Positions 35,001 to 46,572 of a DNA stretch of 64,000 nucleotides are shown here, in pieces. Origin of the DNA: Chytridium lagenaria (Eukaryota > Chytridiomycota > Chytridiomycetes > Chytridiales > Chytridiaceae). The position numbers and the translations under genes are program-made. Below the pieces are notes generated by a model. It saw only the letters and a list, made by a program, of their open reading frames with translations, searched no databases and was not told the origin of the DNA. The DNA is taken from the NCBI GenBank assembly GCA_025449115.1, contig JAHLKC010000064.1:149845-213844 (forward strand), given 5' to 3'. The stretch's first letter is position 1. Each line of letters begins with the position of its first letter.

Positions 35001-38000
35001 TGGACGTGGGGATGAAGTTGATGAAGAGATGGTTGCAGTCGGTGTTGGGTATCGCGTGCTGACGATTTCAAGGCGTCCATGATGTCGGTAAGAATACGAT
35101 GACCTCAGATGTCAAGAACTCATGAGTGGAAGCCTTGAGAACCTGGTCAATAGCCTGGCCAGGGTAAACAATAGCCCTGACAAAGAAACGCCTGTCCGAA
35201 GGTTCTTCTTACCGACAGCGTGGTAAATGTGGAGACGACGGTTATCAATGAAACAAGCTTGATCTCGAAGTTCTGGAGACGTTGGAGTTCAAGTTGATAA
35301 GCCATCGCAGGTTCAATATGACGAATCACAGGATCTTCTCGGTAATCGTCTTGTTCTTTGAACGTAAAGTATCGGGGGAACTGGTTTGACCGGACCACCA
35401 TAAACGTCACACGACGCACGCTGTGGCCACGAAGAGCAAATCCGTGATGTGCTACGAGGTTGCTGAGAAATTCGTAAGCGCGTTCGTCAGAAGAAAGGAT
35501 ATCATTGCCGGTGCTTCGAATTGCTATGTTCATGACGTTTGCGATAGGGGATGACCGACGTGACGCGTTACTTCCTAACGAGCTCGTTGTGTACAAGCTA
35601 GGAGTAGCGATTGAGGCGATGACGGGGTATCATTTAAATTCGTGGTCGAGGGGTTCCCAATTCTGGCAATGACGGCATCAAGCTTAGCCTCAAGCTCTTC
35701 AACTGTCTTGAATGCACACATGAGACCTTTACCGATTTGTTTTGTAATCAAACTGCAGCGACCCCAAGTCCGAGAAACTCCCCGTCCGGTCCGCAATGTT
35801 GAACGACCGTTGAGTCGATCCACTGGATCCCTTATGCGACATATTCGCAAGGTTTGATGACGAATGCTGGCAAAGTCCCAACGAACCACGTCCAGCCTTC
35901 TGTGCCTTGGAGTTTCCATCACTACCGCCAGTCTGAATAGCTTGGCGAGCACAAAGTCCCATTGGAAGCTTGGCGGATCGTTCACCATACCATGCTTGAC
36001 GGAGATGACAGTGTAAGCTTGGTATGTGTGAAGAACGTAAGTATACAGAGCGGTGGCCCTTATCCCCAAATTCGGTGATAAAAGAATGACGGCAGCACAT
36101 CCAAGATCGCATGGTTAGCTGTAATCAACTGCGACAAGGGTGCGTAGTTGAACACAGGAGTCCAGAGGCGAAACTCTCGAGAAGCTTTTCATTATCCTCA
36201 CCCTGTCCTCCAGACACAGCTGACTGGAGAACGTTAAGAATACTCGAGTGCCGTTCCTCATAAGTCGGAAGTTGGAAGTAAATCAACAACTCACGACCCT
36301 TAAGTGACACCTTTGCCGTTGCGGCTCCCTGCAACTCGGCCAATCTTGCCGCAAAGCGGTGAGAAAATCGCCTTACTCTCCGCCTCGGAGTTGGCTCTAA
36401 CGTGGTCCAACAAACTCAACACAAGCTCACACCTCAAACTCGACTTAGAATGAGCAAGCGCCATCCCAACAGCCTTATCCAGATCATTCTTGTGTTTGTC
36501 CCTCAGACTCAACAGCACGTCCTCGTATCGCTTATCGTTGAATGTTTCCTCAACTTCAAGGAATCGATCAATCAATCTCGCAAGAATCGATCGCTCGCGA
36601 TGACGAGCTGTGCCATGGTAAGCTTCCACAAGATCTTCAAGCGGCTTGATCCTGCTCGTGAATTGATCAAGATCGTCACTAGACATGGACGCCTTGGCTT
36701 CTTCCGTCACAGTGAGAATCGCTTCTGACGGGAAACTCGCCACCTCCGACGACGCCGTTGAAATGATAGAGGTTCTACGATCCTCATCCTCATCCTTCTT
36801 CCTAGCCGCATCAGGTTCAGCAGCCTTTGCGGCTTTAGCAACCTCTGCTGACTCCGTTGAAATGATAGAGGTTCTACGATCCTCATCCTCATCCTTCTTC
36901 CTAGCCGCATCAGGTTCAGCAGCCTTTGCGGCTTTAGCAACCTCTGCTGACTGCTGAAGCGCGTCAAGGGAGGATTCGAGAAGGCTGAGAATACGAGATT
37001 CAACCTTCGCCGGGATACGGACTGGTGAGGGAAGATAAGACCTCGGAGACCTCGAGGAATGGAAGTTCAGCGTCGTTGAGAGATTCGACGAGGCGACGGA
37101 CAAGACCGGACATGTCGCCGGCGAATTCGTAGCCGTCAAGAACGGCTTCTACCTTGAGAAGGGTTGACGGTACATCTGGTGGGCCTTCTCTCCAAACATC
37201 TGTGGGGGGCTAAAATGAATCGCAAATGGTTAGAGATAAGTCACCAGATTAGATAAAACTAGTGAGAATATTAGGCGTGAAAGTGAGGACTGGAGTAGAG
37301 ACTCACCCAAGGGCTGGCAACTGGCCATCAAACTTGACGGCCTTCTTGACCCTCGAAGGATCATCAAGAACAAGACGACCAACAACATCTCCAGAAACAA
37401 GAGTAGACCCGGGGGGCAGAGAAAACGTCACAATTCCGCTTTCAGTCGCAAGCAAAGGCATGTACATCTTCATGACCTATTACAAAATCGCGTTAGTTCC
37501 ATGTAGCATAAAACCCTTGCCCAAATCCGTAAACAAAATAATACACTAGAGAAGGAAGGGCTTAAATATAAACTATACCTCAATCTCCGCAAATGCATCC
37601 CCGGTCGATAAATGTGCTCCATCATCCACAAGATACCTAATCAATTTTCCGGCGAAGGACTCCTTAACAAGGTCGGATCGTTCTCCTTTTCCAAAAGACA
37701 GCTTTTCCCATCCAACGTCATGAAGGTAGCATGCGGCTCCTCCTTCGCATACACCAAATGTGTCTTTCCGTCAATCAACAGCAACAAACCCCCATCCGCA
37801 AGCTTCTTGGCATCAATCGTGACCTGAGACGTCACCCCGTCGCTTAAACAGGTAAGGAGATACGTGCGAGGTCCAGCAAGGGAAACAGTGATCTTATATT
37901 GGACGTTAAGGTAGATGAAATCGAAACGTGACGCGTAGCAAGAAGATGTTTGGATGGAGTTTGACCCTTTTCAAAAAGACGACGGTACCGTTCGTTTGAG

Positions 38001-40332
38001 CGTCAATCACAGCATGAGCCTTAACAACTGCACCGCAAAGAGCCGCAAGGATCGAATCCGGTTTCTCCGTTTCAACTTCCTCGCGATGATAGCATCAAGC
38101 CACCCCGTTGTAACAGTGTTTTCAACGTAATCAGGCGCCTCAAGCAACTGATCAAGTATTCAACGGTGGTCCTGAAATCTCCACGAATGGAAAGTTCCTT
38201 TAAAGCAATGATCAAATTTTTCCTCGCATCATTCCTCGTCTCGCCATAAGAGAACACGTGTCCAAACTGCGAATCCGCGTACTCATGCACCCCACCAGAA
38301 GAGTTGACGGAAAAATATCCCCAAACGTTCGAGTTGGAGCGGAAGTTGAGTTCAAGAACTTACCGGAATTGGGCTTAAGCCGGCGTCGGGTTTTCGGCGG
38401 TAATGCGTGCAGCAATGACGTGGCCCTTCGGAGAGGGTTTGCGTTGAATCTGATGAGTTTGGGGTTGGTGAACTCAAAGTCGATGTCGGAAATACCGGTC
38501 GGTGTCATGCCGTAGAGGATACGAATGTCTTTGATGCAGCTGAGCGGGATGCCCATTGCAATTTGGAGCTGGGCAGCAGGGATATTGACTCCAGAGACCT
38601 ATTGGTAATATTATGGTTAAAAACGTTGAAAGTGAGAGAAACAAGAACAACTACGAACCATTTCAGTCGTAGGATGCTCGACTTGCAACCTGGGTTGAGC
38701 TCAAGGAAGTAAAAGTCCTTGGTCTCAGGTTCATATAGGTACTCGACGGTTCCTAAAAAAGCCGAATTAATACGTCAAAGTCGCGATAAGACCTCCCCGG
38801 AAAATTATTTTGAGAAACACACCTGCAGAAACATATCCGACCATTTGGGCCAGCCTAACAGCTGCCTTCTCCATTCTCGCTCTCGCATCCGCATCAGCCA
38901 CCGTAACGGGCGCCTCCTCCAAAATCTTTTGATGTCGTCTCTGTACGGAACAATCCTACCAAACAACGCAATAGCGTTCCCATATACATCCGCCAGAAGC
39001 TGCACCTCCAAATGCCTCGAATTCCTAATCACCCTCATAATGAAAATGGGACTCCCAGGAATCTCTCTAGAAACTTGCTCGAACGCAATCTTAAAGTCCT
39101 TAGGCTCTTCAACGAGTCGAATACCCTTTCCACCTCCACCTTCAGACGCTTTGATCATAACGGGGTAGCCGATTTGGTCAGCGTGTTGCAGACCTTCGTT
39201 CACGTCGAGAGTGGTAGCAGCGCGGTAGGCGGCCACGGGACGGAGACGTGGCCGTTGCAATCCATCTCGGTGTCGGTAATTCCAGTACCGGACCAAGGGC
39301 GCAGGGAACTTTGGCGGATTGGGCGACGATGGTAGAGGCAATTTTGTCGCCGAGAGCGCGCATGGCTGAGGATGGAGGGCCGATGAAGACAATGTCGAGG
39401 GCGGTCAATTTATCGGCGAGAATGGGTTCTCTGAAGCGAATCCCCATCCGACCCACACGCCTTTTTTTTTTTTTTTTTTGGAAAATGAAATGATCAGTTG
39501 AGGCGGGAACGAGAGGACTAAATTCGAAGTGAAGATTTTCACAAAATGTCGGAATAAATGAAAATGATGAGAGATTTGTCATGTGCACAAGACAAGCGCG
39601 GATAAACGGGGTAAAGGGCGAGAAAGGGGATTTCCACGCCACTTCGGACTTTCTATTTGATGGGGGTGCGATAGGGTGTTTTGCTGAGGAATGTGACGGT
39701 AGAGTGATGGTAGCGAACTGGAAGGTAAAAATGGATGTATGTATAGGATGGATGGATGGATGGATGGATGAATCAATGGATGGATGGATAGTGAAGATGA
39801 GAAGATGGGATGGGATATGTTGGGATGCCGCGATGGCTCATAGGAGATTGAATGAGGTGGTGTTGAAAATAATCCGCAGATCCACACATCCATCCGTAGT
39901 CTCAAGCAGTATAAACTTATAAATTTGGAAGTACTCCCAATCTGCCTCCGGCAGATTAACATACACAACAACTGAAGCAGACACTCACCTGAACATGTGT
40001 CCTCTGAGCAACATCGACAATCAAGTCCACGTTCGCATAATTGTTGTTCGAAGTTCCACCGGGCACTTCGACATACTGGTCGGCCATACGGATATACTCT
40101 GCATTGACCTTCAAATCTTCAGGAGTGGCCATGACAGTAAACTGTATAGCGCGATCGTCCCCAAAGGACTCGTAGGACCATCTCCGGATGGAGCGAATAG
40201 CCTTGACGGCAGCCATACCGTTGTTTGCAATTAAAATGCGGGTGATGACTCTGTTACCTCGGCATCGGTGACAAATTCACGGACGAGCTCGGTGGAGGCT
40301 TCAGCGTCACCAAATGCACCTGAAGCTGGCAT
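32028..40332 (-). CDS. ACC1: Acetyl-CoA carboxylase, multidomain
   Basis: Cytosolic biotin enzyme making malonyl-CoA, first step of fatty-acid synthesis. The chosen start at 40332 reads [20 protein letters not shown]. Biotin carboxylase follows: [96 protein letters not shown] and [20 protein letters not shown]. The biotin site [18 protein letters not shown] lies near 37440-37490. The central region (35000-37200) holds a perfect 33-residue duplication. Carboxyltransferase motifs include [40 protein letters not shown] and [17 protein letters not shown]. The C-terminus ends [12 protein letters not shown] at 32028. The family order is complete, but the frame breaks at least eight times. Because domains survive on both sides, consensus errors are more likely than a pseudogene. 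Confidence 0.9.
36755..36952 (-). repeat. Perfect 99-bp tandem duplication in ACC1
   Basis: Positions 36755-36853 and 36854-36952 are identical. On the coding strand each copy encodes 33 residues including [20 protein letters not shown] and [10 protein letters not shown], a charged, probably disordered linker in the ACC central region. Zero divergence implies a very recent duplication or an assembly artefact. Confidence 0.9.
39749..39791. repeat. (GGAT)n simple repeat in an ACC1 intron
   Basis: Runs of GGAT interrupted once by AATCA, in non-coding sequence between the first large ACC1 exon and the exon carrying the [13 protein letters not shown] motif. Confidence 0.8.
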
Positions 40333-42452
40333 CGGGTTCGTAGATGGGGTGTTGGCGGTTAAGGATGGGTGTGATGATGGTGATTCGACCGTTGGGTCGT
40401 CTGTTGTTCGTTGGTTAAGTAAGGAAAAGGATGTGTTCAGTTGGAATGGGATGGATGTGAATTGGGTATGTAGGATGCGTTATAAGTAAGAGAGATAGAA
40501 GAACTGTGAATATGGATGTGTGTGATGTTGCGTGAGTTGTAGCGCAGTGTTCAATTGGTTGGTTGAATGTGCTAATGCACACCTTCTGACTTGACTCCAG
40601 CAACCCCTCTTTTTTTCTACTTTCTTTTGTGTGCTCCAACTTCTACGAGGTTGTCAACCGGTGTTTAATCCGTCTGAGCCCGGGATGGAGGAGGATAAGG
40701 AGATATTCCCATTTAGGAAGAATGGGAGAAATTGTTGGGATTTTTGAAGTGAGGGAATATCGTCGGGAGTATTGGAAACATCCAATGTGTAACATACCTC
40801 CGTAGACTGGCATATTTGGAATGCACAACCCTCGCGTCACTCTTTCGTGTCTGCATTAGAGATCACCGACGATCCATCGGATTAAGATGTGAAACATCAA
40901 TTAAATACCAATAAAGAGCGATGGGGGGAGATATGTGTGCGGGAATAATATGGTGTGGGAGGTGGCGATGGTGATGATGATGGAGCAATGGCGATGTCGT
41001 GGATGATGGTGAAGGATTGAACCGATGTAGTAGATGGGGGTGATGGGAGTGATGGAAAGAGTAAAGGTATTGTTAGAAAACCAATTTCTAATTTACGGTT
41101 TAAGAAAAGTAATGCCGTCAACGCAAAGCAGCTGCATCCTTCATTCACATGAAGCATTGATGCATGCATGCACTGTGCTCGTCCATGCATTATCTATACT
41201 CACAAGTAAGTAATAAGTCTATGAGTCGTATCTTGGCAGCACGCAGCAGGTAGGGAGAGAGTTATCAAGTTGTAGGTTTCCTTTTAAAAAAAAAACCACA
41301 ACACAACACTCAGGTCTCTTATAAAATATAAATGGAATTTGGGGGGGATCAACAGTAAGCTGATGCCTCTTTATGACCGAGTTGTCAGATATTGTTGTTG
41401 GGGAGAATTGTCAGCCACTATCAAAGCTCCCGTTTTTCCCGCTGCATCTGATTTCGATTTCTTATTTATTGCTTATTTATTTATTATTGCTTGGTTTTTT
41501 CTGCCGTAGTGCCATCGACCATCAACACACTCATCGTCAAGTAGGTAAATATATTTATAATAAATAAATACTTTTACTTTTTTACTTTATGCTGTGAATA
41601 GAGGTGAAGCCCGTTATTATCCCTTTCTTCCCAACTTAGCACATTCATTTTTATGAGGGTGGCGTTTGCTGGGTGGGGCGTCACCTCACTGATCCATACC
41701 TCATCCTGACCTCATCAGCGACTCAATCGGCATATCCTAAATTGCATATTCCTTCTATTCCTTCTATTCCTTCTTTCCGTCCCGTCCTTCCTAACTTCCA
41801 TCCTCCCCTCATCCGATATACGAACTTGTAAAAGATAACCACCACCAATCCACAGATAGTGGCTTGTTATAATCATGCCAAGCAGAGAAAGCCTGCTGTC
41901 ACTACTGTCGATCTGAATGAGATTTATGTCCATTCAAAACTGCATTTATTAAATTAAAATGTTGGGTTTTTTTATAATGTGGTAGCAGTAGTGCATAAAT
42001 ATAACATAATAAAATATACAAAATCAGAGTCGCGAAACAACGAAGTAAAATTAGGTCTTAACAAAGATTAGGACACTGCGACCCTGCAATACACTCCACA
42101 ATATGATCTGCGTGAAGTTTCAAGACTCTCTCCCTCTCCGTCCCGCGTCTGCCGTAAGCGCGATTAACGCATGACAGAAAACAAATTAAAAAGTTAGGAA
42201 CAATACTGTAATGCTGTCAAAACCTATTGTTAATGCCATAACCACCGGATCCATGCGTTTCAGCACAGCCCTATCCCTTATAAACGGTTTTCAACCCTAT
42301 GGGCACTCCTAACCCTAACTTGCTATACGCTGAAAATGCAAAATAATTATTTTAGTTGTGTATACGCAGCTGCATGTCTATTACGAGTTTTAAAAGAAAA
42401 AAAAGGAAAACGACACCTAAACAACAACATAAATAAATCATCGCACTCTCTC
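40333..42452. other. Long intergenic region upstream of ACC1
   Basis: About 2.1 kb between the ACC1 start and the stop of the PIN-domain gene. It holds GGTGATGG-type low complexity (40950-41060), three copies of ATTCCTTCT (41748-41774) and A/T-rich stretches (41455-41590, 41940-42020). I see no credible open frame or RNA gene. Its length suggests ACC1 control elements, but none can be named. Confidence 0.4.
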
Positions 42453-45274
42453 TCATCTTCTTCTTCCCCGTCTCCCCAATTCTCTTAAACTTCTCACCAC
42501 AATCCCTGCACCCTCCGCGACCTCTCTCAGGCCCATATCCTCCGTCACAACCGCCATCGTAACATCCTCCTCATCAACAGGTCTCGGCGCAACCCTATCG
42601 CGATAATATACACAACACCGCAAAAAGTCCCTAAAAGCCCTCCCCACATCCACATCCCCCTCCTCCTCATCCTGCTGTGCCCTCAGATATGGTGATCGAT
42701 ATTTAAATCTTTGTTCCAAATACCGTATCGCCTCTCGTGCCCGGACGTTAATTAGGTCGTTTCCTTTCTTCATTTTATCAAGACCGTGCATCACGTCTTG
42801 AGGGATGATGAGGATGGCGCTACGAGACATGAGGAGGGTTTTGATGAATCTAAGGTTGTGAATGTAGCAGCCGGCGTCGGGGATGAGGATGGGGACGGTA
42901 ACGCCCTTCATCTTTTGGAGGCTGGTTTCTAAGGATCCGATCTGGTTCTTGAGAAATTCGACGGCAAGTGCTTTAGAGACCTTATCTCTTTCAACCCTCT
43001 GTTTACAATAAAAAAAATAGAATTCAATGATTAGTTATAGTCCAAATCTTCAACATAAAAAAAGGCCTCACCTTTGACTCTGCATCCAACACCACAAACC
43101 TCGCATCCATCTTTTCATCAAACACAAAGAATGCTGTCACCTCCTATTTTCAAAAATCAGTACACCACCCCAAAGCACCTCTCGTACCTTATTCTCACTC
43201 ATCATCTTTGCCACATTCGCAATCCTCGACACCCTTGCAGAAACCCTCTCAACCTCCACCCCAACACCAACCCCCTTCACCTCCCTCACAACACTCATTT
43301 CTGTCAACCTTTTCACAAATCCTTGAAATATCCCTACCCCCAGCAAATCCAAATCCTCGGGTAGGCATTCACTACTACCATCCATATCAGCGAATGCTGA
43401 TAAGAAGTTTACAAAATTCGCCAGCGCCCGCGCAAACGACCATAAGTACTACGTAGATGCGTTAAAAAAAGCGGGTGAATAGGAGAATTACCAAATTCAA
43501 CCCCTCCAATATTGTCCCCTTTGCCGTGTAGTTCTGGAAAGTTGTAAAAGAGTCAAGGCCACAGCTTAACCATGCGCAAAACGTCCCAACCGGCCGTAAA
43601 TACATGAACACAGGATCTAGTTCCCCCTCTTCTGTCGATGCAAACAGATATTCCCCACGTTCAGCTTGATCCGACATGTGTTGTAGGACCAGCGTCATGC
43701 ATTCAGTGGCGATCGAGAGAAGGAGTGAAAGAATTGAGATTTGAAGGTATCGAATCTTTTGGCGGAATTGCGTGACGTCTGAGAATGCAATATGTAAGAC
43801 TTTTAACCGGACAAAAAACGTATATCGTAAAATTGAGCAGATGTACAGTTACCTGTCTTCTTAAACTTTTCTCCCAAAGAGGTAACTCCGACCAGCAGAA
43901 TCACAACCATTCTCGACACCATATCTACCTTTTCTTTCACTACCCTCTTGTCGTCCCACACGCACACCCGAAACGCTTTCTCAAGCACAGATCCCCACTT
44001 CAACACTGACGCTCCAGCATCCAAAGTCGCAAGGGAAGCGTCATCCGGAAAAACAACATCCCGATGATACCGTATAAAAAGCCGTGACAGTCTACAATGA
44101 TGAGCTGAGAGATCGCGAAAGCTTTCTTACCCTTCCATGTCCGTCACTGTGGGATCGTCGGAAAACCTTGACGTTGTTCGGGAATGGAAGACAAGTAGAT
44201 TCTTAAGTGCGACAGGGAAAGGGATATTGTTTGAAAGACTATCAGCAAAGATATATGTTAGCCATTTCCAAATGTATAGAGTTTTACCTTAAGGAATACC
44301 AATACACCACATTTAGATACTCCTTTTTACTGGTCGCAGAATTGCAAGTTGAGAATGAGGTTTCCCTACAACATGTCAACATCTCTAACAAATAAGAGTA
44401 AATCTACCATGGCTCGGATTCACTTTAACCGCCTGCCGATATATGAAATCTGGATCTAGCGTCACCCATCCATAGGAATATACATAGCCCTGTACCTGGC
44501 TATACTTCGTTAACCACCATCACAAAAATTCCACCCACCAATATCCCCTAGAAAGATAATACTCTTATGCAAAATATTAAACCGAATATCTTTCAACATG
44601 TCGGCCTTCGTCAAACTCTTGGGGCGGTTCGTCATGAGCATGTCTTATCCTAGTCAGCTTTTTAATGTTACGAAGTTGCCTACCAACTCCTATAGCAATA
44701 GGGTCATAGCCTAACCGACTTGATAGGCTTAAAATGAAGGTTTGGTAGAATGCAATAGCCAAATCTAGACACCGGCCCAGCTCCTCCAATGCATTCCCCA
44801 ACCCTTCATTCCCATCCATCCGAAACTACCAACGTCAGCAGCATCACACAAATACCACTTTCATACCTTCCCAATGACAGATCTTAGTTCCTCTATCCGA
44901 GAATAGAACACAGCATTCCATAACCGATCGTCCAAGTTCTTAGCAGGAAGGTGGTGCAGTGCATCCGACGTCAACAAGTCATCGTATATCTCCAACAACG
45001 AAAGTCGAAGCTGATCTGAATGCGAATCCTTCAATGTTATTTTTCGAGCTTGACGTTTGAGGGTTTCGTGATCGTTGAGTTGTTTTTCGAGGTGTTGTAC
45101 TTCGCTGCGGAAGGGATTAGAGATAGATCCGAAAGCATTGGCGATATTACGTCCAGAAGGATTCGACTTCTTTGTGGGTGGATTGGGAGATGGCGGAGGG
45201 CATTGGACGGGGGAAGGACGTTGGGAGGGGGAGGTGGTGGTGGTTGAGGTTGTGGACATCAGTCTGCATCTCAC
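42453..45274 (-). CDS. EST1/SMG5-SMG6-type PIN-domain protein (nonsense-mediated decay)
   Basis: Probable nonsense-mediated mRNA decay factor. The start is at 45274, or 45259 for a second in-frame Met. A Ser/Pro-rich tail leads into RSEVQHLEKQLNDHETLKRQ, then LLEIYDDLLTSDALHHLPAK and LDDRLWNAVFYSRIEELRSV, the EST1 N-terminal helical signature. The middle has LHKSIIFLGDI and KKEYLNVVYWYSL, matching the 14-3-3-like/TPR part. The C-terminal PIN domain runs VPILIPDAGCYIHNLRFIKT, IPQDVMHGLDKMKKGNDL, AREAIRYLEQRFKYRSPYLR and VVTEDMGLREVAEGAG, ending RGRRR at 42453. The acidic residues of PDAG, GLDK and TEDMGLR are retained, so it may be an active endonuclease (SMG6-like), although IPDAGCYIHNL also resembles SMG5. 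Frame breaks occur, for example near 44340. Confidence 0.75.
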
Positions 45275-46572
45275 AGTTGTTGGTGGTGCAGGTCAGGTCC
45301 ACGAAATTTTAAGGCGACAAACCTTTGAGTGGAGGAGATGGTTGATATTGAGTGAAGTGCGGGTTTGCGGAAAGCGGATACTGCGAGGTGGAGGAGGCGG
45401 CGGCTATTGTGAGCGAATTGTAATATTCTGGAGTCAACGATGCGTGGGGGAAAAGTCGACTGTTCTTTTGACTTTATCTTACTGTTATTTGTAAATGTTG
45501 CTCATTTGCTGAGGTCTTGGATGAAGTCTGGGGCTGCAGGAGTGGTTGTGATCATAAGAACAGAAGGACACTGGACTAGACCGTAGTTTCGTTACAGCAA
45601 TCTTGCAGTGATTTTTAAAATGGAACGGTGTTCTCGTGCCGCCCGTCGTTGTTGGTTGTAGGACAACCAGTCGTTCGGCGATGTTCTGGCATCGCTTGCC
45701 TATTGCCGTGGCTTTTACTTATTTGACGTGAATTTAATGGACATTAAAGCTTTCCTGTTATCCTATGCTTAACACATATCTTTTAATGATATTTTGTGTG
45801 TACTGGGGACTGTCAAACCATTGAGTAATATGGATAGAGCTCTACCGCTGTTGCTTTAGGCACTATAACATGACGATGGTAGTTGATGGGCTCATAAGTT
45901 TACAATTACCGACTGCCCATGGTTTCCTTGTTTGCGGATTCCTTTTGTAGTATACAACTCTTTGACAGTGTTTTATGGTCCGCTCGTCCGTGGATTCCAT
46001 AGGTAATATGATGTTTGGCGGTGGCTATTTGGTGGCTCTGACACGCCCTCTGCATGCAGCTGAAGAGAAGGCCAAGCCAAATCATACTTGATGTAATCTG
46101 ACCGCTGCACTAACGTGGGGTCTCTCTGTACGTAACGCTTGCACACATGAGTTGAATAATTAAACCAAATGGGGGCTCCCCTCTCTCTCTCTCTCTTTGT
46201 CTTGTTCATTCTATACGATGACGATATATAATATATTAACCCGTTCCAACCATATATTCTCAAACCCTCACCGGCATTATCTTTGTGCTGATCACTGCCT
46301 CAAAAGGCGTTTATGATGAAACCTCATCCAATAAATATTTATTTAATAAGGTCTTGCTTGAATTGACTTGATCCGTTGCACATTACGCACCCCTCCTGAA
46401 TCTGACATTTACATACGACACAATTGCTTTAACGCCGTTTCCCGACAACTTGCAACCCGGAGACAATTCGGGACCTGAATCACTCTCAACACGACCTGCC
46501 GCCATTCATTTCCCTTCTTCATCCTAACCCCTAATCCCATCCCCATTACTGCAATCCATCCACTTTAACAAC
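45275..46572. other. Divergent intergenic region, PIN gene/AASS
   Basis: About 1.3 kb. It holds a (CT)n tract near 46179-46198 and otherwise ordinary sequence. The last ~100 bp is C/T-rich, typical of a leader upstream of the AASS start. I see no credible gene. Confidence 0.4.

Noticed and set aside
36685..36957. Plus-strand frame with repeated Ser/Ala-rich blocks
   Set aside because: It is the antisense shadow of the 99-bp duplication in ACC1.
32028..40332. ACC1 as a pseudogene because of many frame breaks
   Set aside because: All domains and key motifs survive in order, and the same kind of break affects a dozen other essential genes, so consensus errors explain it better.
41373..41567. 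Short plus-strand open frame in the ACC1 upstream region
   Set aside because: A Leu-rich frame in A/T-rich DNA with no recognisable motif or splice context.
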